The position numbers and the translations under genes are program-made. Below the pieces are notes generated by a model. That model was not told the origin of the DNA and searched no databases. It was given only the letters and a program-made list of their open reading frames with translations. Positions 6,763 to 12,043 of a stretch of DNA of 13,591 nucleotides are shown in pieces; the first letter of the stretch is position 1; every line of letters begins with the position of its first letter. This stretch comes from Alphaproteobacteria bacterium (lineage in GTDB: Bacteria > Pseudomonadota > Alphaproteobacteria > Puniceispirillales > Puniceispirillaceae): the NCBI GenBank assembly GCA_016780695.1, contig JADHLK010000024.1, positions 1-13,591 of the forward strand, given 5' to 3'.

Positions 6763-8193
6763 CTATTTCAGTATCTTGCCCGGATTGAGCAGATTTTTTG
6801 GATCCAGCAGCTGCTTGATTTGCTGCATCAGATGCAAGGCCACCGGGTCCTTGGTGGCGGCCAGCCTTGCTGCCTTGCTGACACCGATGCCATGTTCAGC
6901 ACTGATCGAGCCGTTGAATTTAGCCAGGCTTTCATAGACTGCCTCTACCAGCGCAGGCCGTTTCTGTTCCCAGGCCGGATCACCGCCCGGCTTTTCATAG
7001 AGATTGAAATGCAGATTGCCGTCTCCCATATGGCCAAAGCCGCAAATGCGGGTGGTCTCGCAAATCGCCCGCACCCGCTGGCTGGCATCCTGATAAAACG
7101 CATCCAGATCAGCGACCCGCACCGAAATATCGCTATTGACCGGGTTCTGCACCTTATTGGAAATATCCGGGGCTACTTCGCGAATATCCCAGAGCTTCTG
7201 GCGTTGGGTTTCATTGGCGGCGAGGGTGGCATCTGTAATCAGCCCGTCCTCAAAAGCCTCTGCCAGAAATGCCTCCATCAGCCGGTTCATCGGTGTCGCC
7301 CCGTCAGCCTCTGCCTCTCCCAGAGCCGGGTCAGAGCTGGCAATCTCCATCAGCAGGATAAACGGATGCGCCTCAGCCAACGGCTTCTGGGTTTGTGGAA
7401 AATGCTCTAGCACCGCATCCAGCAGCACGGCGGGCAATATCTCAAAGGCTTCTACCTGATCGCCTGATTTTGCCTGCAAGCGGCTGAGCAGGGCAACCCC
7501 GTCTGCCACCGACCGAACCCCGGCCAGCGCGGTGGCCCGTGCTTTTGGCAGGGAAAATAGCTTCAGCGAGGCCGCCGTAATAACCCCCAGCGTGCCTTCT
7601 GCCCCGATAAACAGATTTTTCAAATCATAGCCGGTATTGTCTTTGCGCAGCGCGCTCAGCAAATTCATCACCTGCCCATTCGCCAGCACAACCTCCAGCC
7701 CCAAGCAGAGATCGCGCGCATTGCCATAGCGCAACACATTCAGCCCGCCCGCATTGGTGGACAGGTTGCCGCCAATCGAACAGCTGCCTCGGGCTGCCAG
7801 ATTAAGGGGGAAATAGAGGTCTGCTGCTTCGGCTGCTTTTTGTAAATCTTCCAGCACACAGCCAGCCTCGGCGACCATTGACCTGTTTTCCACTGACAAA
7901 CCACGGATTTGGTTCATCTTGCGCAAGGATAGCAGCAAGGATGCGCCGCTTTTGTCCGGGATGCCGCCGCCGACCAGCCCCGTATTGCCGCCTTGCGGAA
8001 CAATCACCTGATCATGGGCGTTTGCCCAGCTGAGCAGCTGGCTGACCTGTTCGGTGGAGCGCGGCGTTATCACCGCCTGAGCCTTGCCCTGATAGACTGT
8101 GCGCCAATCTATCAGATAGGGCTGCATATCGGTATCGCTGGCAAGGATATTTTCTGATCCCAGCAGGCTGGCAATCTGGTCAAGGGCAGACAT
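6763..8193 (-). CDS. FAD-linked 2-hydroxyacid dehydrogenase, D-2-hydroxyglutarate dehydrogenase-like
   Basis: This 476-residue flavoprotein of the VAO/PCMH FAD-binding fold (GlcD/COG0277) oxidises a D-2-hydroxyacid to the 2-keto acid. The N-terminal FAD domain shows PQGGNTGLVGGGIPD (66-80), GGNLSTNAGGLNVLRYGN (141-158) and IGAEGTLGVIT (196-206). The C-terminal domain carries FGHMGDGNLHFN (386-397) and SAEHGIG (431-437); His388, His395, Glu433 and His434 are the usual metal and substrate residues. PQGGNTGLVGG and GHMGDGNLHFN fit D-2-hydroxyglutarate dehydrogenase better than glycolate oxidase GlcD, but D-lactate or another substrate is possible. The ATG at 8193 has GGAGAAA seven bases upstream. 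The frame stays open upstream to 8388 but that part overlaps tsaC and has no homology. It lies 70 bp after tsaC and 17 bp before the DUF924 gene. Confidence 0.9.
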   Translation of the reverse strand: MSALDQIASLLGSENILASDTDMQPYLIDWRTVYQGKAQAVITPRSTEQVSQLLSWANAHDQVIVPQGGNTGLVGGGIPDKSGASLLLSLRKMNQIRGLSVENRSMVAEAGCVLEDLQKAAEAADLYFPLNLAARGSCSIGGNLSTNAGGLNVLRYGNARDLCLGLEVVLANGQVMNLLSALRKDNTGYDLKNLFIGAEGTLGVITAASLKLFSLPKARATALAGVRSVADGVALLSRLQAKSGDQVEAFEILPAVLLDAVLEHFPQTQKPLAEAHPFILLMEIASSDPALGEAEADGATPMNRLMEAFLAEAFEDGLITDATLAANETQRQKLWDIREVAPDISNKVQNPVNSDISVRVADLDAFYQDASQRVRAICETTRICGFGHMGDGNLHFNLYEKPGGDPAWEQKRPALVEAVYESLAKFNGSISAEHGIGVSKAARLAATKDPVALHLMQQIKQLLDPKNLLNPGKILK

Positions 8194-8263
8194 CAGGCGG
8201 TTTCTCCGGCAAAAAAATGGCAAAAGACCTTGTTTGATTAACTTATGCTGCTTTGCAGAAAAC

Positions 8264-9244
8264 TCAAGCCTTTGGCGAGGCCGCCCGCCGCAGCCGGTCA
8301 TTGATGGCCGCACCCAGCCCGTCCTCTGGTATCGGGGCGATGGCAATCCTCTGGCAATCTGCGGCATCTGCTGCGTGCAACAGGTCAAACAGCCGGGCGG
8401 CCGCTTCTGTCAGGTCGCCGCTTTCCGACAGGGTGACATCACAGGCCGGGGCCAGCCTCCCAAAGCCGATCAGCCACTCCCCCTGCTGGGCTGTAATTGC
8501 ATTGAGCCGCAACGGTTTTTGCGGCGCATAATGGCTGGCCAGCTGGCCGGGTGAAATAGGTTGGCCGGGTGAGCTAGGTTGACCGGGTGAGCTAGGCTGG
8601 CCGAGCGCAGTCAGCATTTCTGCGGTGACTGGCCCCGGGCGCAGGATTACCGGCCGGTCGCTGCGGGCATCAATTATCGTTGATTCCAGCCCTTTTTCAC
8701 AAGGCCCGCCATCCAGTATCAGCCGCACCTCTCCGCCCAGCCCGGCGGCAACATGATCGGCAGTGCTGGGGCTGAGCTGGCCGCTGGGATTGGCTGACGG
8801 GGCAACAATCGGGGCCCCAAGCTGCGCCAGCAGCTGGCGGGCCAACGGATTGGCCGGCACGCGCAGGGCAATGCTGTCCAGCCCGGCGGTTGCCAGCTGG
8901 CTGACCGGGCAATCGGGCTTTTTTTCCAGCACCAGCGTCAGCGGCCCGGGCCAGAAGGCGGCCGCCAGAGTTTCGGCCAGCTGCGTTGGCTTGCCCAGCC
9001 GAAAAGCAGCTTCTGCATCGCTAATATGGGCGATCAGCGGGTTAAAGGCTGGCCGGCCCTTGGTCTGATAGAGCCGGGCAATAGCGCCGCTGTTGCTGGC
9101 CAGCGCACCCAGCCCATAGACGGTCTCGGTCGGAAAGGCGACCAACTCACCAGCAAGCAGCAGATCGGCCGCGTCTGCCAGCACTGCCCGATCGGCCGCA
9201 AGGCTGGCATCCGGGGACAGTTTTTTTATCTCAGTGGCAATCAT
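8264..9244 (-). CDS. tsaC: L-threonylcarbamoyladenylate synthase, long Sua5 form
   Basis: This 326-residue protein makes threonylcarbamoyl-AMP from Thr, bicarbonate and ATP, the first step of the universal tRNA t6A37 modification; TsaB/D/E would finish the step elsewhere. The YrdC domain (about 20-210) shows AFPTETVYGLG (36-46), YQTKGRPAFNPL (59-70) with Lys62 and Arg64, WPGPLTLVLE, and PSANPSG (149-155). A linker leads to the extra C-terminal Sua5 domain (about 245-326), making this the Sua5 rather than the short TsaC type. The linker ends in the conserved SPGQLASHYAP, but the SPGQ unit is present three times (residues about 219-234) through an 18-bp repeat. An in-frame TGA just upstream fixes the ATG at 9244; no Shine-Dalgarno is seen. 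It diverges from the YedK gene across 84 bp and heads the flavoprotein-DUF924 cluster. Confidence 0.95.
   Translation of the reverse strand: MIATEIKKLSPDASLAADRAVLADAADLLLAGELVAFPTETVYGLGALASNSGAIARLYQTKGRPAFNPLIAHISDAEAAFRLGKPTQLAETLAAAFWPGPLTLVLEKKPDCPVSQLATAGLDSIALRVPANPLARQLLAQLGAPIVAPSANPSGQLSPSTADHVAAGLGGEVRLILDGGPCEKGLESTIIDARSDRPVILRPGPVTAEMLTALGQPSSPGQPSSPGQPISPGQLASHYAPQKPLRLNAITAQQGEWLIGFGRLAPACDVTLSESGDLTEAAARLFDLLHAADAADCQRIAIAPIPEDGLGAAINDRLRRAASPKA
8545..8598 (-). repeat. Three 18-bp tandem units in the tsaC/sua5 linker
   Basis: Units at 8545-8562, 8563-8580 and 8581-8598 (plus strand GGCCGGGTGAAATAGGTT, GGCCGGGTGAGCTAGGTT, GACCGGGTGAGCTAGGCT) differ at one to three positions. 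They encode successive copies of SPGQP-type hexapeptides. The copy next to LASHYAP is the family-conserved one, so the others look like duplications of it. The 18-bp period preserves the frame. Confidence 0.9.
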
Positions 9245-9328
9245 CGGCGGAGGTCATTTGCAAATCAGCTGGCACAGGGGTTTGGTTTTGGCTGTATAGA
9301 TCGGCCCACCCATGCTATGCAATGGGCT

Positions 9329-10012
9329 ATGTGTGGCCGCTTTACACTGACTAGCACAAATGAGGCGCTGATGCAGCGTTTTGGTGTCGCACTCGAAGCG
9401 GGGCTGCAGCCGCGCTATAATATCGCGCCCGGCCAGCAATCGGTGATCCTCACCGCGCGCCCGCAAAGACAGGCCAGTCTGGCCCGCTTTGGCATTGACG
9501 GGCCGCAAGGCAAAATGCTGATCAATGCCCGCTCTGAGACAATAGCTGAAAAACCCACCTTTCGCGGGGCTTTTGCAGCGCGCCGCTGTCTCGTCCCGGC
9601 AAGTGGCTGGTTTGAATGGCAGGAAAAAAATCCGCAAGGAAAACATCCTTGGTATATTTGCCTGACAGATCAAAGGGTGATGGGGCTGGCAGGCTTGCTC
9701 TTTGCTGATCAGCAGGGCGGCGACCAGTTTGTTATTGTGACCGCGGCGGCAGACGGGCATCTGGCAAAGCTGCATCATCGAACGCCGCTGGTCTTGCCCG
9801 CGAGCGGCTGGTCAGACTGGCTATCCGGCCCGGCCAGTGCCGCCAGCCAGCTGCTGGCCAGCCCAGCAGCCCGCTATTTTGATGCCTGGCCGGTTAGCCA
9901 CGCTGTTGGCAAGGTTGCCAATGACCATGCCGATCTGATCATGCCGGCCAAGCAAGAGGATACAGATTTATTTGCCCGGACCTCAGAGGCTGGGACTTCA
10001 GAGGCTGGCTAG
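9329..10012 (+). CDS. yedK: SRAP/YedK (HMCES-like) abasic-site crosslinking protein
   Basis: This 227-residue SOS response-associated peptidase family protein binds abasic sites in single-stranded DNA and covalently caps them through Cys2, protecting forks from strand cleavage (established for YedK and HMCES). It opens MCGRFTL, so Cys2 is exposed after Met removal. Other expected residues are present: RYNIAP (29-34), INARSE (65-70, with the Asn and Arg of the active site), SGWFEWQ (92-98, Glu96) and LHHRTPLVL (148-156, His149). The frame is open to 9026 and an in-frame ATG lies four codons upstream (MQWAM), but either would bury Cys2, so 9329 is chosen despite no clear Shine-Dalgarno. The C-terminus carries a TSEAG duplication. 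It ends 12 bp from a convergent DNA glycosylase gene, placing an abasic-site maker beside an abasic-site binder. No LexA box was recognised upstream. Confidence 0.93.
   Translation: MCGRFTLTSTNEALMQRFGVALEAGLQPRYNIAPGQQSVILTARPQRQASLARFGIDGPQGKMLINARSETIAEKPTFRGAFAARRCLVPASGWFEWQEKNPQGKHPWYICLTDQRVMGLAGLLFADQQGGDQFVIVTAAADGHLAKLHHRTPLVLPASGWSDWLSGPASAASQLLASPAARYFDAWPVSHAVGKVANDHADLIMPAKQEDTDLFARTSEAGTSEAG
9981..10010 (+). repeat. 15-bp tandem duplication at the 3' end of the YedK gene
   Basis: CCTCAGAGGCTGGGA (9981-9995) and CTTCAGAGGCTGGCT (9996-10010) match at 13 of 15 positions and encode TSEAG twice, immediately before the stop. It is in frame and lies beyond the SRAP catalytic core. 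Confidence 0.85.
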
Positions 10013-10024
10013 CCAAACCAACAT

Positions 10025-10669
10025 TCAAGCCAGAGTTCTAACTGGTGCTCCTTGCCGCTTTTTCGCTGCGTAAATATGCCAGAGCATCAGCGCGCCAGCC
10101 CCGCGCACTGGCCGCCAGCGCTCAGCCATCCTATCCATCTGGTCAGCTTTTGGCCGGCTATTGAGCTGTTTCAGCAGGCGCATCCCTTCTTGCAGGGCCA
10201 GGTCATTGCCCGGCCAGGCATCAAAATCAGCCAGCGCAAAAAGCCGGTAATTATCAGCTGTCCAGTTGCCTATTCCCCTGATCTGGGTCAGCCGGGCTTG
10301 TACCTCGATACCTGCCATCTGGCCGAGTTGGGTAAGGTTAAGCTGTCCTGACTGACAGGCTTTGGCCAGATCAATCAGATATTCTGCCTTGCGCCGGGAA
10401 AGGCCCAGCTCCAGCAACTCATCTGGCTGGCGGGCAGACAGCGCCGCCGCCCCGGTCCAGCTGGCCGCCTGCAGCCTTTGCCAGAGCGTTTCGGCCACCG
10501 CCCGCGATATTTGCTGGCCTAGAATGATACGGGCCAGCGCGCTGTAGCCCGGCTCTATCATCCGGTCCGGCGGGTCGCCAAAGCGGCTGCGCGCGGCGGC
10601 CATGTCCGGGTCGAGGTCGGCCAGCCTGTCCAGCGCGGCGGTCAGCTGATGGTCAAAAAATCCCGGCAT
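10025..10669 (-). CDS. DNA-3-methyladenine glycosylase II family (AlkA-type HhH-GPD glycosylase)
   Basis: This 214-residue helix-hairpin-helix glycosylase excises alkylated bases and leaves an abasic site, starting base-excision repair. The core is visible: ARIILGQQIS (46-55), the hairpin QIRGIGNWTADNYRLFAL (129-146), and WPGNDLALQEG (152-162), in which Asp156 is the expected catalytic acid (compare AlkA Asp238). It lacks the N-terminal beta domain of E. coli AlkA, as is common for the short form. The start chosen is ATG 10669 (MPGFFDHQL); a TTG 30 bases upstream also keeps the frame open but has no ribosome site. AGGA sits unusually close to the ATG. It converges with the YedK gene and diverges from the cytochrome b561 gene over a gap with a direct repeat. 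Confidence 0.92.
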   Translation of the reverse strand: MPGFFDHQLTAALDRLADLDPDMAAARSRFGDPPDRMIEPGYSALARIILGQQISRAVAETLWQRLQAASWTGAAALSARQPDELLELGLSRRKAEYLIDLAKACQSGQLNLTQLGQMAGIEVQARLTQIRGIGNWTADNYRLFALADFDAWPGNDLALQEGMRLLKQLNSRPKADQMDRMAERWRPVRGAGALMLWHIYAAKKRQGAPVRTLA

Positions 10670-10685
10670 GGTCCTGCTTTTCTGT

Positions 10686-10710
10686 GCGCAAAATTGCAAC
10701 GCGCAAAATT
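10686..10710. repeat. 10-bp direct repeat with 15-bp period in the glycosylase/cytochrome b divergent gap
   Basis: GCGCAAAATT occurs at 10686-10695 and again at 10701-10710, separated by GCAAC. The second copy is followed by AGTAA. It lies in the roughly 100-bp divergent promoter region, so it could be a paired binding site for a regulator or another short slippage duplication. The 15-bp period is not a whole number of helical turns. Confidence 0.6.
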
Positions 10711-10759
10711 AGTAACTTGCTATGGCAATTCTAGATCGGTAAGTCTGAAGCAAACAAGC

Positions 10760-10764
10760 AAGGA
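10760..10764 (+). promoter_or_regulatory. Ribosome binding site deciding the cytochrome b561 start
   Basis: AAGGA here is eight bases before the ATG at 10773. It overlaps an in-frame ATG at 10764, which therefore lacks its own site, so the shorter protein starting MNKNSYIPVW is preferred. Confidence 0.65.
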
Positions 10765-10772
10765 TGGCAGTT

Positions 10773-11456
10773 ATGAATAAAAATTCATATATTCCAGTTT
10801 GGGATTTACCCTTGCGGGTCTTCCACTGGCTGTTTATGGCTGCGATCATCGGGGCGATTATTTCCGGCAAGGCTGAGCAGCTCTGGCTGCATGAACGCTT
10901 TGGCATGGCCGTAATGGGGCTGGTCGGGTTTCGCCTGATCTGGGGATTTATCGGCGGGCGCACCGCCCGTTTTGCCCATTTCATCAAAGGCCCGCTTCAG
11001 GTTCTGGCAGTGCTGCGCGGGATTCTGGCTCGCCGCTCAGAAAAGCATATCGGCCATTCTGCCCTCGGCGGCTGGGCGGTGCTGGCCTTGCTCTTGATAC
11101 CGCTCTGGATGGCGGTGACCGGCTCATTTTCCACAGACGGGATTTTATTTGACGGGCCGCTGGCCCATTTGCTGCCCGGTCAGGGCAAGCTATTTGCTGA
11201 GCTGCATGAAGGCGGCGAGCCGCTGTTATTCCTGATTATTGTGCTGCATCTTCTGGCGCTGGCCGTTTATTGGTTCTGGCTGCGGAAAAATTTGATCAAA
11301 CCGATGGTAACCGGCCAGGGGCAGGCCGCAGCAGAGCAGGCCGCAGAGCAGGGGGCAGGGCTCTCCGCCAGCCGTCAGGTTTTCGGGCTGGGGCTGTTGG
11401 CCTTATGTCTGGTGCTGGGCCAGCTGGCGGTTGCGTTCAAGCCCGGTTTATTCTGA
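10773..11456 (+). CDS. Cytochrome b561-type di-heme membrane protein (cytochrome b / Ni-Fe hydrogenase b-subunit fold)
   Basis: This 227-residue inner-membrane protein has about four core membrane helices plus an extra C-terminal one (about 203-222). Candidate heme-ligand histidines are His18 (RVFHWLF), His40 (WLHERFG) and His159 (IIVLHLLA), with family motifs VWDLPLRVFHW, GHSALGGW (94-101) and LHEGGEP (144-150). Such proteins pass electrons between quinol and periplasmic c-type or other acceptors. The link between the last two helices is a Gln/Glu/Ala-rich stretch (182-196) built from a 15-bp duplication. A cytochrome c' gene converges just downstream, suggesting a possible electron-transfer pair; that is inference from position. 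A tandem repeat spans its stop codon and a candidate terminator follows. Confidence 0.9.
   Translation: MNKNSYIPVWDLPLRVFHWLFMAAIIGAIISGKAEQLWLHERFGMAVMGLVGFRLIWGFIGGRTARFAHFIKGPLQVLAVLRGILARRSEKHIGHSALGGWAVLALLLIPLWMAVTGSFSTDGILFDGPLAHLLPGQGKLFAELHEGGEPLLFLIIVLHLLALAVYWFWLRKNLIKPMVTGQGQAAAEQAAEQGAGLSASRQVFGLGLLALCLVLGQLAVAFKPGLF
11321..11350 (+). repeat. 15-bp tandem duplication in the cytochrome b561 linker
   Basis: GCAGGCCGCAGCAGA (11321-11335) is followed by GCAGGCCGCAGAGCA (11336-11350), sharing their first eleven bases. It encodes the AAAEQAAEQ run between the last two membrane helices and preserves the frame. Confidence 0.75.
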
Positions 11457-11476
11457 GGTGGGTTTATTCTGAAGTG
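11445..11476 (+). repeat. 16-bp tandem duplication across the cytochrome b561 stop codon
   Basis: GGTTTATTCTGAGGTG (11445-11460) is followed by GGTTTATTCTGAAGTG (11461-11476), 15 of 16 identical. The first copy contains the stop TGA (11454-11456). The second is untranslated and repeats the same stop-containing sequence. Confidence 0.85.
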
Positions 11477-11501
11477 GGCTTTTTGAAACAGCCTAGTTTT
11501 T
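11477..11501 (+). terminator. Possible intrinsic terminator after the cytochrome b561 gene
   Basis: GGCT (11477-11480) pairs with AGCC (11490-11493), with an inner TTT/AAA pairing and a small loop, followed after TAG by five T (11497-11501). The stem is short and partly mismatched, so it may be weak. It overlaps the last bases of the convergent cytochrome c' gene. Confidence 0.35.
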
Positions 11502-11903
11502 ATAAGCGAAATGACAGGATTTGCAGCTGCCGCCAAGCGCTTGCAAGGCCCCGCCGATCTCGGCTTTTTGGCCTGCCTCGGCCAGCTCAGCAATACGCAG
11601 CGCGGCGGCCTTGTTAGCGGCGGCCTTATCCTTGAAATCGTCAAAATTCTGCCAGATGGCAGGGCTGGCCCCGCGGCTGTCACTGCCAGCCGGGAAATAT
11701 GCCGCCATTTCATCAGCCCAGCTGGCAATCTGGCGGGCATTTTGGGCAATTCCGGCCATATCACCGGCCCCTATCAGGCTGGCAATCGCGCGCATTGCCT
11801 GATTATTGGCCTTGAAATTGGCTTGCCGTTCCTCTATCGGGCCAGCCTGGGCAGCGGGCATTAAAAAAACAACAAGCAGGAAGAACAGGGCTGGCAAGCG
11901 CAT
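11493..11903 (-). CDS. Cytochrome c' (class II c-type cytochrome), periplasmic
   Basis: This 136-residue protein has a Sec signal peptide (residues 1-20, cleavage after AQA) and a mature four-helix-bundle cytochrome of about 116 residues. The heme-binding CKSCH is at 127-131, close to the C-terminus, the class II hallmark. The first mature helix reads RQANFKANNQAM; where low-spin c556 proteins have Met as sixth ligand, this has Phe30, which fits a five-coordinate cytochrome c' that binds NO or CO (family knowledge; the alignment is by eye). Cytochromes c' are linked with NO tolerance or electron shuttling. CGGAGA lies five bases before the ATG. The gene converges with a cytochrome b561 gene and diverges from an EamA transporter over 140 bp holding opposed extended -10 elements and a dyad. 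Confidence 0.92.
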   Translation of the reverse strand: MRLPALFFLLVVFLMPAAQAGPIEERQANFKANNQAMRAIASLIGAGDMAGIAQNARQIASWADEMAAYFPAGSDSRGASPAIWQNFDDFKDKAAANKAAALRIAELAEAGQKAEIGGALQALGGSCKSCHFAYKN

Positions 11904-11926
11904 GGGAGTCTCCGAAAAAAAGGATT

Positions 11927-11935
11927 TGGTATAAC
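11927..11935 (+). promoter_or_regulatory. Candidate extended -10 promoter for the EamA transporter
   Basis: TGGTATAAC fits the extended -10 pattern TGnTATAAT at all but the last position. No good -35 box is present. A start near 11942 would give a leader of roughly 100 nt before the ATG at 12044, including two potential stem-loops. Confidence 0.35.
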
Positions 11936-11944
11936 ACTCTTTTG

Positions 11945-11953
11945 CTTATAGCA
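11945..11953 (-). promoter_or_regulatory. Candidate extended -10 promoter for cytochrome c'
   Basis: Read on the minus strand this is TGCTATAAG, again an extended -10 pattern without a clear -35 box. It would start transcription near 11938, about 35 bases before the cytochrome c' ATG. A second, weaker match (TGTTATACC) lies closer to the gene. Confidence 0.3.
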
Positions 11954-11972
11954 TCCAGTTTCAATACTGGAT
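11953..11972. repeat. Perfect 7-bp inverted repeat in the cytochrome c'/transporter divergent gap
   Basis: ATCCAGT (11953-11959) and ACTGGAT (11966-11972) flank TTCAAT. The dyad abuts the minus-strand -10 candidate and would fall near the start of the plus-strand transcript. It could be an operator for a dimeric regulator or an RNA hairpin. It does not match the FNR/NnrR-type TTGAT-N4-ATCAA site. Confidence 0.6.
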
Positions 11973-11979
11973 CAGTCCG

Positions 11980-12023
11980 CTGGCTGCCGACAAGCCGAAA
12001 AATCTTTCCATCGGCCAAGCCAG
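11980..12023 (+). other. Potential long stem-loop in the EamA transporter leader
   Basis: CTGGCT-GCCGA (11980-11990) can pair with TCGGC-CA-AGCCAG (12011-12023), giving 6 + 5 bp with a two-base bulge around a 20-base loop. It ends 20 bases before the ATG at 12044. No known riboswitch class was recognised. Confidence 0.4.
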
Positions 12024-12043
12024 TTACAAAAAAAGAGTGAAAA

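Noticed and set aside
6383..7410. Long plus-strand open frames (about 184 and 216 codons) opposite the DUF924 and flavoprotein genes
   Set aside because: They are antisense shadows of strongly supported genes in a moderately GC-rich genome, with no family motifs.
8194..8388. N-terminal extension of the flavoprotein by 65 residues to a start at 8388
   Set aside because: It overlaps the 3' part of tsaC, its translation has no resemblance to the family, and the ATG at 8193 has a good GGAGA ribosome site.
9026..9328. Upstream extension of the YedK frame to 9026, or an in-frame ATG four codons before 9329
   Set aside because: Cys2 directly after the initiator Met is essential in SRAP proteins, and the extension is antisense to tsaC coding sequence.
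10670..10699. TTG start giving a 224-residue glycosylase
   Set aside because: There is no ribosome site, the extra residues are not family-like, and they lie in the direct-repeat promoter gap.
11511..11864. Plus-strand frames opposite cytochrome c'
   Set aside because: The minus-strand product has a signal peptide and a CxxCH heme site, so the plus-strand frames are shadows.
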